From the NCBI GenBank assembly GCA_947652115.1, contig OX393568.1:22445831-22509830 (forward strand): DNA of 64,000 nucleotides, written 5' to 3'. Each line of letters opens with the position of its first letter. The stretch's first letter is position 1. Source of the stretch: Blastomussa wellsi (Eukaryota; Cnidaria; Anthozoa; Scleractinia; Plerogyridae). Under the pieces are notes generated by a model. It was not told the origin of the DNA and did no database searches. It was given only the letters and a program-made list of their open reading frames with translations. The position numbers and the translations under genes were made by a program. Shown here piece after piece: positions 31,600 through 46,089 of this stretch.

Positions 31600-34500
31600 C
31601 AGGGTTATTTTAGCCATAATTTGGGTATTATAACCATGATTATTTTGCCCATAAATAGGGTATTATAACCATGGTTATTTTAGCCATAATTTGGGTATTA
31701 TAACCATGGTTATTTTGGCCATAATTTGGGTATTCTGACCATGGTTATTTTGGCCATAATTTGGGTATTATAACCATGGCTATTTTTACCATAATTTGGG
31801 TATTCTAACCATGGTTATTTTAGCCATAATTTAAGTATTCTAACCATGGTTATTTTGGCCATAATTTAGGTATTATAACCATGGTTATTTTGGCTATAAT
31901 TTGGGTATTCTAACCATGGTTATTTTGGCCATAATTTGGGTATTCTAACCATGGTTATTTTGGCCAAAATTTGGGTATTATAATCATGGTTATTTTAGCC
32001 ATAATTTGGGTATTATAACCATGGTTATTTTGGCCATAATTTGGGTATTATAACCATGGTTATTTTGGCCATAATTTGGGTATTATAACCATGGTTATTT
32101 TAGTCATAATTTGGGTATTATAACCATGGTTATTGTTGCCATAATTTGGGTATTATAACCATGGTTATTTTGGCCATAATTTGCGTATTATAACCATGGT
32201 TATTTTTGCCATAATTTGGGTATTATAACCATGGCTATTTTGACCATAATTTGGGTATTATAATCACGGTTTTTTTTGCCATAATTTGGGTATTATAAAT
32301 ATGGTTATTTTTGCCATAATTTGGGTATTCTAACCATGGTTATTTTGGCCATAATTTGGATATTATAACCATGGTTATTTTGGCCATAATTTGGGTATTA
32401 TAACCATGGTTATTTTGGCCATAATTTGGGTATTATAACCATGGTTATTTTAGTCATAATTTAAGTATTCTAACCATGGTTATTTTGGCCATAATTTGGA
32501 TATTATAACCATGGTTATTTTGGCCATAATTTGGGTATTATAACCATGGTTATTTTGGCCATAATTTGGGTATTATAACCATGGTTATTTTAGCCATAAT
32601 TTGGGTATTATAACCATGATTATTTTGGCCATAAATAGGGTATTATAACCATGGTTATTTTAGCCATAATTTGGGTATTATAACCATGGTTATTTTGGCC
32701 ATAATTTGGGTATTCTAACCATGGTTATTTTGGCCATAATTTGGGTATTATAACCATGGTTATTTTTACCATAATTTGGGTATTCTAACCATGGTTATTT
32801 TAGCCATAATTTGGGTATTATAACCATGGTTATTTTAGCCATAATTTGCGTATTATAACCATGATTATTTTGGCCATAAATAGGGTATTATAACCATGGT
32901 TATTTTAGCCATAATTTGGGTATTCTAACCATGGTTATTTTGGCCATAATTTGGGTATTCTAACCATGGTTTTTTTGGCCATAATTTGGGTATTATAACC
33001 ATGGTTATTTTTACCATAATTTGGGTATTCTAACCATGGTTATTTTAGCCAAAATTTGGGTATTATAACCATGGTTATTTTAGCCATAATTTGGGTATTC
33101 TAACCATGGTTATTTTGGCCATAATTTGGGTATTATAACCATGGTTATTTTAGCCATAATTTGGGTATTATAACCATGGTTATTTTGGCCATAATTTGGG
33201 TATTATAACCATGGTTATTTTGGCCATAATTTGGGTATTCTAACCATGGTTATTTTAGCCATAATTTGGGTATTCTAACCATGGTTATTTTGGCCATAAT
33301 TTGGGTATTATAACCATGGTTATTTTAGTCATAATTTAAGTATTCTAACCATGGTTATTGTAGCCATAATTTGGATATTATAACCATGGTTATTTTGGCC
33401 ATAATTTGGGTATTATAACCATGGTTATTTTTGCCATAATTTGGGTATTATAACCATGGTTATTTTAGCCATAATTTGGGTATTATAACCATGATTATTT
33501 TGGCCATAAATAGGGTATTATAACCATGGTTATTTTAGCCATAATTTGGGTATAATAACCATGGTTATTTTGGCCATAATTTGGGTATTCTAACCATGGT
33601 TATTTTGGCCATAATTTGGGTATTATAACCATGGTTATTTTTACCATAATTTGGGTATTCTAACCATGGTTATTTTAGCCATAATTTGGGTATTATAACC
33701 ATGGTTATTTTAGCCATAATTTGGGTATTATAACCATGATTATTTTGGCCATAAATAGGGTATTATAACCATGGTTATTTTAGCCATAATTTGGGTATTA
33801 TAACCATGGTTATTTTGGCCATAATTTGGGTATTCTAACCATGGTTTTTTTGGCCATAATTTGGGTATTATAACCATGGTTATTTTTACCATAATTTGGG
33901 TATTTTAACCATGGTTATTTTAGCCAAAATTTGGGTATTATAACCATGGTTATTTTAGCCATAATTTGGGTATTCTAACCATGGTTATTTTGGCCATAAT
34001 TTGGGTATTATAACCATGGTTATTTTAGCCATAATTTGGGTATTATAACCATGGTTATTTTGGCCATAATTTGGGTATTATAACCATGGTTATTTTGGCC
34101 ATAATTTGGGTATTATAACCATGATTATTTTGGCCATAAATTGGGTATTCTAACCATGGTTATTTTTTGCCATAATTTGGGTATTATAACCATGGTTATT
34201 TTTGCCATAATTTAGGTATTCTAACCATGGTTATTTTGGCCATAATTTGGGTATTCTAACCATGGTTATTTTGGCCATAATTTGGATATTATAACCATGG
34301 TTATTTTGGCCATAATTTGGGTATTATAACCATGGTTATTTTAGCCATAATTTGGGTACTATAACCATGGTAATTTTGGCCATAATTTGGGTATTATAAC
34401 CATGGTTATTTTGGCCATAATTTGGGTATTATAACCATGGTTATTTTAGCCATAATTTGGGTATTATAACCATGGTTATTTTGGCCATAATTTGGGTATT

Positions 34501-37500
34501 ATAACCATGGTTATTTTGGCCATAATTTGGGTATTATAACCATGGTTATTTTGGCCATAATTTGGGGATTCTAACCATGGTTATTTTGGCCATATTTTGG
34601 GTATTATAACCATAATTATTTTGGCCATAATTTGGGTATTATAACCATGGTTATTTTGGCCATAATTTGGGTATTATAACCATGGTTATGTTGGCCATAA
34701 TTTGGGTTTTATAACCATGGTTATTTTGGCCATAATTTGGGTATTATAACCATGGCTATTTTGACCATAATTTGGGTATTCTAACCATGGTTATTTTTGC
34801 CATAATTTGGGTATTATAACCATGGTTATTTTGGCCATAATTTGGGTATTATAACCACGGTTTTTTTGGCCATAATTTGGGTATTATAACCATGGTTATT
34901 TTGGCCATAATTTGGGTATTATAACCATGGTTATTTTAGCCATAATTTGCGTATTATAACGATGGTTATTTTGGCCATAATTTGGGTATTATAACCATGG
35001 TTATTTTGGCCATAATTTGGGTATTATAACCATGGTTATTTTGGCCATAATTTAGGTATTATAACCATGATTATTTTGGCCATAAATTGGGTATTATAAC
35101 CATGGTTATTTTGGCCATAATTTGGGTATTATAACCATGGTTATTTTTACCATAATTTGGGTATTCTAACCATGGTTATTTTAGCCAAAATTTGGGTATT
35201 ATAACCATGGTTATTTTAGCCATAATTTGGGTATTCTAACCATGGTTATTTTGGCCATAATTTGGGTATTATAACCATGGTTATTTTAGCCATAATTTGG
35301 GTATTATAACCATGGTTATTTTGGCCATAATTTGGGTATTATAACCATGGTTATTTTGGCCATAATTTGGGTATTCTAACCATGGTTATTTTAGCCATAA
35401 TTTGGGTATTCTAACCATGGTTATTTTGGCCATAATTTGGGTATTATAACCATGGTTATTTTAGTCATAATTTAAGTATTCTAACCATGGTCATTTTAGC
35501 CATAATTTGGATATTATAACCATGGTTATTTTGGCCATAATTTGGGTATTATAACCATGGTTATTTTTGCCATAATTTGGGTATTATAACCATGGTTATT
35601 TTAGCCATAATTTGGGTATTATAACCATGATTATTTTGGCCATAGATAGGGTATTATAACCATGGTTATTTTAGCCATAATTTGGGTATAATAACCATGG
35701 TTATTTTGGCCATAATTTGGGTATTCTAACCATGGTTATTTTGGCCATAATTTGGGTATTATAACCATGGTTATTTTTACCATAATTTGGGTATTCTAAC
35801 CATGGTTATTTTAGCCATAATTTGGGTATTATAACCATGGTTATTTTAGCCATAATTTGGGTATTATAACCATGATTATTTTGGCCATAAATAGGGTATT
35901 ATAACCATGGTTATTTTAGCCCTAATTTGGGTATTATAACCATGGTTATTTTGGCCATAATTTGGGTATTCTAACCATGGTTTTTTTGGCCATAATTTGG
36001 GTATTATAACCATGGTTATTTTTACCATAATTTGGGTATTCTAACCATGGTTATTTTAGCCAAAATTTGGGTATTATAACCATGGTTATTTTAGCCATAA
36101 TTTGGGTATTCTAACCATGGTTATTTTGGCCATAATTTGGGTATTATAACCATGGTTATTTTAGCCATAATTTGGGTATTATAACCATGGTTATTTTGGC
36201 CATAATTTGGGTATTATAACCATGGTTATTTTGGCCATAATTTGGGTATTATAACCATGATTATTTTGGCCATAAATTGGGTATTCTAACCATGGTTATT
36301 TTGGCCATAATTTGGGTATTATAACCATGGTTATTTTTGCCATAATTTAGGTATTCTAACCATGGTTATTTTGGCCATAATTTGGGTATTCTAACCATGG
36401 TTATTTTGGCCATAATTTGGATATTATAACCATGGTTATTTTGGCCATAATTTGGGTATTATAACCATGGTTATTTTAGCCATAATTTGGGTACTATAAC
36501 CATGGTAATTTTGGCCATAATTTGGGTATTATAACCATGGTTATTTTGGCCATAATTTGGGTATTATAACCATGGTTATTTTAGCCATAATTTGGGTATT
36601 ATAACCATGGTTATTTTGGCCATAATTTGGGTATTATAACCATGGTTATTTTGGCCATAATTTGGGTATTATAACCATGGTTATTTTGGCCATAATTTGG
36701 GGATTCTAACCATGGTTATTTTGGCCATATTTTGGGTATTATAACCATAATTATTTTGGCCATAATTTGGGTATTATAACCATGGTTATTTTGGCCATAA
36801 TTTGGGTATTATAACCATGGTTATGTTGGCCATAATTTGGGTTTTATAACCATGGTTATTTTGGCCATAATTTGGGTATTATAACCATGGCTATTTTGAC
36901 CATAATTTGGGTATTCTAACCATGGTTATTTTTGCCATAATTTGGGTATTATAACCATGGTTATTTTGGCCATAATTTGGGTATTATAACCACGGTTTTT
37001 TTGGCCATAATTTGGGTATTATAACCATGGTTATTTTGGCCATAATTTGGGTATTATAACCATGGTTATTTTAGCCATAATTTGCGTATTATAACGATGG
37101 TTATTTTGGCCATAATTTGGGTATTATAACCATGGTTATTTTGGCCATAATTTGGGTATTATAACCATGGTTATTTTGGCCATAATTTAGGTATTATAAC
37201 CATGATTATTTTGGCCATAAATTGGGTATTATAACCATGGTTATTTTGGCCATAATTTGGGTATTATAACCATGGTTATTTTGGCCATAATTTGGGTATT
37301 CTAACCATGGTTATTTTAGCCATAATTTGGGTATTCTAACCATGGTTATTTTGGCCATAATTTGGGTATTATAACCATGGTTATTTTAGCCATAATTTGG
37401 GTATTTTAACCATGGTTATTTTTGCCATAATTTGGGTATTATAAATATGGTTATTTTTGCCATAATTTGGGTATTCTAACCATGGTTATTTTGGCCATAA

Positions 37501-40500
37501 TTTGGATATTATAACCATGGTTATTTTGGCCATAATTTGGGTATTATAACCATGGTTATTTTGGCCATAATTTGGGTATTATAACCATGGTTATTTTAGT
37601 CATAATTTAAGTATTCTAACCATGGTTATTTTGGCCATAATTTGGATATTATAACCATGGTTATTTTGGCCATAATTTGGGTATTATAACCATGGTTACT
37701 TTGGCCATAATTTGGGTATTATAACCATGGTTATGTTGGCCATAATTTTGGCATTATAACCATGGTTATTTTGGCCATAATTTGGGTATTATAACCATGG
37801 TTATTTTAGCCATAATTTGGGTATTATAACCATGATTATTTTGCCCATAAATAGGGTATTATAACCATGGTTATTTTAGCCATAATTTGGGTATTATAAC
37901 CATGGTTATTTTGGCCATAATTTGGGTATTTTAACCATGGTTATTTTGGCCATAATTTGAGTATTATAACCATGGTTATTTTAGTCATAATTTGGGTATT
38001 CTAACCATGGTTATTTTGGCCATAATTTGGATATTATAACCATGGTTATTTTGGCCATAATTTGGGTATTATAACCATGGTTATTGTTGCCATAATTTGG
38101 GTATTATAACCATGGTTATTTTGGCCATAATTTGCGTATTATAACCATGGTTATTTTTGCCATAATTTGGGTATTATAACCATGGCTATTTTGACCATAA
38201 TTTGGGTATTATAATCACGGTTTTTTTTGCCATAATTTGGGTATTATAAATATGGTTATTTTTGCCATAATTTGGGTATTCTAACCATGGTTATTTTGGC
38301 CATAATTTGGATATTATAACCATGGTTATTTTGGCCATAATTTGGGTATTATAACCATGGTTATTTTGGCCATAATTTGGGTATTATAACCATGGTTATT
38401 TTAGTCATAATTTAAGTATTCTAACCATGGTTATTTTGGCCATAATTTGGATATTATAACCATGGTTATTTTGGCCATAATTTGGGTATTATAACCATGG
38501 TTATTTTGGCCATAATTTGGGTATTATAACCATGGTTATTTTAGCCATAATTTGGGTATTATAACCATGATTATTTTGGCCATAAATAGGGTATTATAAC
38601 CATGGTTATTTTAGCCATAATTTGGGTATTATAACCATGGTTATTTTGGCCATAATTTGGGTATTCTAACCATGGTTATTTTGGCCATAATTTGGGTATT
38701 ATAACCATGGTTATTTTTACCATAATTTGGGTATTCTAACCATGGTTATTTTAGCCATAATTTGGGTATTATAACCATGGTTATTTTTACCAAAATTTGC
38801 GTATTATAACCATGATTATTTTGGCCATAAATAGGGTATTATAACCATGGTTATTTTAGCCATAATTTGGGTATTATAACCATGGTTATTTTGGCCATAA
38901 TTTGGGTATTCTAACCATGGTTTTTTTGGCCATAATTTGGGTATTATAACCATGGTTATTTTTACCATAATTTGGGTATTCTAACCATGGTTATTTTAGC
39001 CAAAATTTGGGTATTATAACCATGGTTATTTTAGCCATAATTTGGGTATTCTAACCATGGTTATTTTGGCCATAATTTGGGTATTATAACCATGGTTATT
39101 TTAGCCATAATTTGGGTATTATAACAATGGTTATTTTGGCCATAATTTGGGTATTATAACCATGGTTATTTTGGCCATAATTTGGGTATTCTAACCATGG
39201 TTATTTTAGCCATAATTTGGGTATTCTAACCATGGTTATTTTGGCCATAATTTGGGTATTATAACCATGGTTATTTTAGTCATAATTTAAGTATTCTAAC
39301 CATGGTTATTTTAGCCATAATTTGGATATTATAACCATGGTTATTTTGGCCATAATTTGGGTATTATAACCATGGTTATTTCTGCCATAATTTGGGTATT
39401 ATAACCATGGTTATTTTAGCCATAATTTGGGTATTATAACCATGATTATTTTGGCCATAAATAGGGTATTATAACCATGGTTATTTTAGCCATAATTTGG
39501 GTATAATAACCATGGTTATTTTGGCCATAATTTGGGTATTCTAACCATGGTTATTTTGGCCATAATTTGGGTATTATAACCATGGTTATTTTTACCATAA
39601 TTTGGGTATTCTAACCATGGTTATTTTAGCCATAATTTGGGTATTATAACCATGGTTATTTTAGCCATAATTTGGGTATTATAACCATGATTATTTTGGC
39701 CATAAATAGGGTATTATAACCATGGTTATTTTAGCCATAATTTGGGTATTATAACCATGGTTATTTTGGCCATAATTTGGGTATTCTAACCATGGTTTTT
39801 TTGGGCATAATTTGGGTATTATAACCATGGTTATTTTAGCCATAATTTGGGTACTATAACCATGGTAATTTTGGCCATAATTTGGGTATTCTAACCATGG
39901 TTATTTTGGCCATAATTTGGGTATTATAACCATGGTTATTTTAGCCATAATTTGGGTATTATAACCATGGTTATTTTGGCCATAATTTGGGTATTATAAC
40001 CATGGTTATTTTGGCCATAATTTGGGTATTATAACCATGGTTATTTTGGCCATAATTTGGGGATTCTAACCATGGTTATTTTGGCCATATTTTGGGTATT
40101 ATAACCATAATTATTTTGGCCATAATTTGGGTATTATAACCATGGTTATTTTGGCCATAATTTGGGTATTATAACCATGGTTATGTTGGCCATAATTTGG
40201 GTTTTATAACCATGGTTATTTTGGCCATAATTTGGGTATTATAACCATGGCTATTTTGACCATAATTTGGGTATTCTAACCATGGTTATTTTTGCCATAA
40301 TTTGGGTATTATAACCATGGTTATTTTGGCCATAATTTGGGTATTATAACCACGGTTTTTTTGGCCATAATTTGGGTATTATAACCATGGTTATTTTGGC
40401 CATAATTTGGGTATTATAACCATGGTTATTTTAGCCATAATTTGCGTATTATAACGATGGTTATTTTCGCCATAATTTGGGTATTATAACCATGGTTATT

Positions 40501-43500
40501 TTGGCCATAATTTGGGTATTATAACCATGGTTATTTTGGCCATAATTTAGGTATTATAACCATGATTATTTTGGCCATAAATTGGGTATTATAACCATGG
40601 TTATTTTGGCCATAATTTGGGTATTATAACCATGGTTATTTTGGCCATAATTTGGGTATTCTAACCATGGTTATTTTAGCCATAATTTGGGTATTCTAAC
40701 CATGGTTATTTTGGCCATAATTTGGGTATTATAACCATGGTTATTTTAGCCATAATTTGGGTATTTTAACCATGGTTATTTTTGCCATAATTTGGGTATT
40801 ATAACCATGGTTATTTTAGCCATAATTTGGGTATTCTAACCATGGTTATTTTGGCCATAATTTGGGTATTATAACCATGGTTACTTTGGCCATAATTTGG
40901 GTATTATAACCATGGTTATGTTGGCCATAATTTTGGCATTATAACCATGGTTATTTTGGCCATAATTTGGGTATTATAACCATGGTTATTTTAGCCATAA
41001 TTTGGGTATTATAACCATGATTATTTTGCCCATAAATAGGGTATTATAACCATGGTTATTTTAGCCATAATTTGGGTATTATAACCATGGTTATTTTGGC
41101 CATAATTTGGGTATTTTAACCATGGTTATTTTGGCCATAATTTGAGTATTATAACCATGGTTATTTTAGTCATAATTTGGGTATTCTAACCATGGTTATT
41201 TTGGCCATAATTTGGATATTATAACCATGGTTATTTTGGCCATAATTTGGGTATTATAACCATGGTTATTTTGGCCATAATTTGGGTATTATAACCATGG
41301 TTATTTTAGCCATAATTTGGGTATTATAACCATGATTATTTTGGCCATAAATAGGGTATTATAACCATGGTTATTTTAGCCATAATTTGGGTAATATAAC
41401 CATGGTTATTTTGGCCATAATTTGGGTATTCTAACCATGGTTATTTTGGCCATAATTTGGGTATTATAACCATGGTTATTTTTACCATAATTTGGGTATT
41501 CTAACCATGGCTATTTTAGCCATAATTTGGGTATTATAACCATGGTTATTTTAGCCATAATTTGGGTATTATAACCATGATTATTTTGGCCATAAATAGG
41601 GTATTATAACCATGGTTATTTTAGCCATAATTTGGGTATTATAACCATGGTTATTTTGGCCATAATTTGGGTATTCTAACCATGGTTTTTTTGGCCATAA
41701 TTTGGGTATTATAACCATAGTTATTTTTACCATAATTTGGGTATTCTAACCATGGTTATTTTAACCATAATTTGGGTATTATAACCATGGTTATTTTAGC
41801 CATAATTTGGGTATTCTAACCATGGTTATTTTGGCCATAATTTGGGTATTATAACCATGGTTATTTTAGCCATAATTTGGGTATTATAACCATGGTTATT
41901 TTGGCCATAATTTGGGTATTATAACCATGGTTATTTTGGCCATAATTTGGGTATTCTAATCATGGTTATTTTGGCCATAAATTGGGTATTATAACCATGG
42001 TTATTTTGGCCATAATTTGGGTATTATAACCATGGTTATTTTTGCCATAATTTGGGTATTCTCACCATGGTTATTTTGGCCATAATTTGGGTATTCTAAC
42101 CATGGTTATTTTGGCCATAATTTGGATATTATAACCATGGTCATTTTGGCCATAATTTAGGTATTATAACCATGGTTATTTTAGCCATAATTTGGGTACT
42201 ATAACCATGGTTATTTTGGCCATAATTTGGGTATTATAACCATGGTTATTTTGGCCATAATTTGGGTATTATAACCATGGTTATTTTAGCCATAATTTGG
42301 GTATTATAACCATGGTTATTTTGGCCATAATTTAAGTATTATAACCATGGCTATTTTGGCCATAATTTGGGTATTATAACCATGGTTATTTTGGCCATAA
42401 TTTGGGTATTCTAACCATGGTTATTTTGGCCATATTTTGGGTATTATAACCATAATTATTTTGGCCATAATTTGGGTATTATAACCATGGTTATTTTGGC
42501 CATAATTTGGGTATTATAACCATGGTTATGTTCGCCATAATTTGGGTTTTATAACCATGGTTATTTTGGCCATAATTTGGGTATTATAACCATGGCTATT
42601 TTGACCATAATTTGGGTATTCTAACCATGGTTATTTTGGCCATAATTTGGGTATTATAACCATGGTTATTTTGGCCATAATTTGGGTATTATAACCACGG
42701 TTATTTTGGCCATAATTTGGGTATTATAACCATGGTTATTTTGGCCATAATTTGGGTATTATAACCATGGTTATTTTAGCCATAATTTGCGTATTATAAC
42801 GATGGTTATTTTGGCCATAATTTGGGTATTATAACCATGGTTATTTTGGCCATAATTTGGGTATTATAACCATGGTTATTTTGGCCATAATTTAGGTATT
42901 ATAACCATGATTATTTTGGCCATAAATTGGGTATTATAACCATGGTTATTTTGGCCATAATTTGGGTATTATAACCATGGTTATTTTGGCCATTATTTGG
43001 GTATTCTAACCATGGTTATTTTAGCCATAATTTGGGTATTCTAACCATGGTTATTTTGGCCATAATTTGGGTATTATAACCATGGTTATTTTAGCCATAA
43101 TTTGGGTATTTTAACCATGGTTATTTTTGCCATAATTTGGGTATTATAACCATGGTTCTTTTAGCCATAATTTGGGTATTCTAACCATGGTTATTTTGGC
43201 CATAATTTGGGTATTATAACCATGGTTACTTTGGCCATAATTTGGGTATTATAACCATGGTTATGTTGGCCATAATTTTGGCATTATAACCATGGTTATT
43301 TTGGCCATAATTTGGGTATTATAACCATGGTTATTTTAGCCATAATTTGGGTATTATAACCATGATTATTTTGCCCATAAATAGGGTATTATAACCATGG
43401 TTATTTTGGCCATAATTTGGGTATTATAACCATGGTTATTTTGGCAATAATTTGGGTATTTTAACCATGGTTATTTTGGCCATAATTTGGGTATTATAAC

Positions 43501-44100
43501 CATGGTTATTTTTACCATAATTTGGGTATTCTAACCATGGTTATTTTAGCCATAATTTGGGTATTATAACCATGGTTATTTTAGCCATAATTTGGGTATT
43601 CTAACCATGGTTATTTTGGCCATAATTTGGGTATTATAACCATGGTTATTTTAGCCATAATTTGGGCATTATAACCATGGTTATTTTGGCCATAATTTGG
43701 GTATTATAACCATGGTTATTTTAGCCATAATTTGGGTATTATAACCATGATTATTTTGCCCATAAATAGGGTATTATAACCATGGTTATTTTAGTCATAA
43801 TTTGGGTATTATAACCATGGTTATTTTGGCCATAATTTGGGTATTCTAACCATGGTTATTTTGGCCATAATTTGGGTATTATAACCATGGCTATTTTTAC
43901 CATAATTTGGGTATTCTAACCATGGTTATTTTGGCCATTATTTGGGTATTCTAACCATGGTTATTTTGGCCATAATTTAGGTATTATAACTATGGTTATT
44001 TTGGCTATAATTTGGGTATTCTAACCATGGTTATTTTGGCCATAATTTGGGTATTATAACCATGGTTATTTTGGCCAAAATTTGGGTATTATAATCATGG
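31600..44100 (+). repeat. Mosaic of older higher-order blocks
   Basis: The rare variant CATGGTAATTTTGG occurs near 34,368, 36,503 and 39,863, spacings of 2,135 bp (61 units) and 3,360 bp (96 units). A TATTATAAATATGG variant marks 32,291, about 37,435 and 38,243. The GATTATTTTGCCCATAAATAGGG variant (read as GATTATTTTG then CCCATAAATAGGG) recurs through to 43,750. Blocks are rearranged relative to one another, so no single period spans the region. Confidence 0.75.
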
Positions 44101-44850
44101 TTATTTTAGCCATAATTTGGGTACTATAACCATGGTTATTTTGGCCATAATTTGGGTATTATAACCATGGTTATTTTGGCCATAATTTGGGTATTATAAC
44201 CATGGTTATTTTAGTCATAATTTGGGTATTATAACCATGGTTATTTTAGCCATAATTTGGGTATTCTAACCATGGTTATTTTGGCCATAATTTAGGTATT
44301 ATAACCATGGTTATTTTGGCCATAATTTGGGTATTATAACCATGGTTATTTTTGCCATAATTTGGGTATTCTAACCATGGTTATTTTGGCCATAAATTGT
44401 GTATTCTAACCATGGTTATTTTGGCCATAATTTGGGTATTATAACCATGGTTATTTTGGTCATAATTTGGGTATTCTAATCATGGTTATTTTGGCCATAA
44501 TTTGGGTATTATAACCATGGTTATTTTGGCCATAATTTGGGTATTATAACCATGGTTATTTTGGCCATAATTTGGGTATTATAACCATGGTTATTTTGGC
44601 CATAATTTGAGTATTATAACCATGGTTATTTTGGCCATAATTTGGGTATTCTAACCATGGTTAGTTTTGCCATAATTTGGGTATTATAACCATGGTTATT
44701 TTAGCCATAATTTGGGTATTCTAACCATGGTTATTTTAGCCATAATTTGGGTATTATAACCATGGTTATTTTAGCCATAATTTGGGTATTCTAACCATGG
44801 TTATTTTAGCCATAATTTGGGTATTCTAACTACGGTTATTTTGGCGATAA

Positions 44851-45510
44851 TGGCTATAATACTCAAATTATTACGTTGGTAATAATACCTAAATTATGGC
44901 CAAAATAACCATGGTTATAATTATGGCCAAATTATGGCCAAAAAAATGACCAAATTATGGCCAAAATAACCATGGTTGTTATACACAAATTATGGCCAAA
45001 GTAACCATTGTTATAATACCGAAATTATTGCGAAAATAACCATGGTTATATTACCCAAATTATGGCCAAAATAACCATTGTTATAATACCCAAATTATGG
45101 CGAAAATAACCATGGTTATATTACCCAAATTATGGCCAAAATAACCATTGTTATAATACCCAAATTATGGCCAAAATAACCATGGTTATATTACTCAAAT
45201 TATGGCCAAAATAACCATGGTTATAATACCCAAGTTATTGCCAAAATAACAATGGTTATAATACCCAAATTATGGCCAAAATAGCCATTGTTAAAATACC
45301 CAAATTATGGCCAAAATAACGATGGTTATAATACCCAAATTAATTATAACCAAAATAACCATGGTTATAATACCGAAATTATGGCCCTAACAACCATGGT
45401 TATAATACCCAAATTATGGCCAAAGTAACCATGGTTATAGTACCTAATTCTGGCCAAAGAACCCATGGTTTTCATGTCCGCCAAATTATGGCCAAAATAA
45501 CCGTGGTTAT
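44851..45510 (-). repeat. Inverted satellite cap, right end
   Basis: About 19 units of the same satellite in reverse orientation (ATACCCAAATTATGG, then CCAAAATAACC). The switch is at about 44,848-44,862, where TTGGCGATAATGG passes into CTATAATACTCAAATT. Units are more diverged than in the main block and some are shortened (near 44,915-44,960). The last recognisable unit ends near 45,510, in front of unique sequence. A transcript across the switch would fold into a long imperfect hairpin. Confidence 0.92.
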
Positions 45511-46089
45511 TCATGAAAAAAATCAATGTTATCGAGTGCCGACCTTATTAATCTGTTTTTTTTTCAAGAATTCCTTAATTTCCACTTGCCACTTTTTGTC
45601 AAAGCATGGCAAATATTCGACAATCATCCTGCGAATCGCGCGGAATATCGCTTGATACTTAGCCGAGTTGGCTAAAACAGGCGATATTACGCAAGATTGA
45701 GCATTATTGAACAAATTATCAACGAATTTCATTTTATTTGCTGGTACACGGCGGTGTGCGAGACTTCGGCCGAATTATCGTTACATAACGTATATCGCGG
45801 GATATCTGTCAAATACAGATGACGAATAAACATCGCTTCATGACCATATATGGGCAACGTGACAATTTATTGAAAAAAAAAACACTATTTATGCGACACT
45901 TTGTCGTGGTATTACATGGCACGGAATATCCCACTTGTTACTTGGTAAATCAGTACTCTTGCATATACCGAGAAAATATGAGTGGTTCGTGGAAAAGTGT
46001 ATCACATGTATCAAGCGATATTCCGCGCAATTTCGCGAGGTTATTTTTAATACTGTACTTGTATAATGGATTTCTGACGGCGCACCATT
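45511..46089. other. Unique spacer, GPCR 3' region
   Basis: AT-rich unique sequence between the satellite edge and the GPCR stop codon. On the minus strand an AATAAA hexamer lies at 45,871-45,866, about 220 bp past the GPCR stop, and could be its polyadenylation signal. Short open frames here show no recognisable domain. Confidence 0.5.

Larger units (their letters stand above)
206..44850 (+). repeat. 35-bp satellite array, main block
   Basis: Head-to-tail array of a 35-bp unit: TAATTTGGGTATTATAACC followed by ATGGTTATTTTGGCCA. About 1,275 units sit in 44.6 kb with almost no interruption. Each unit centres on the perfect 14-bp palindrome ATAACCATGGTTAT, which contains CCATGG. Common variants are ATTCTAACC for ATTATAACC, TTTAGCC for TTTGGCC, TTTTTGCC, CATGATTATT and CCATAAATAGGG. 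They recur in fixed order over kilobases, so the array has a higher-order structure. Indels are rare: a T-run expansion near 4,477 is shared with 8,223, and a partial unit lies near 1,313. The unit length is not a multiple of three and each frame meets TAA quickly, so no protein is encoded. The consensus is about 31% GC and lacks CpG. The family name is unknown to me. Confidence 0.98.

Noticed and set aside
206..44850. CRISPR array
   Set aside because: Units are directly adjacent with no unique spacers, there are no cas genes, and the surroundings are eukaryotic.
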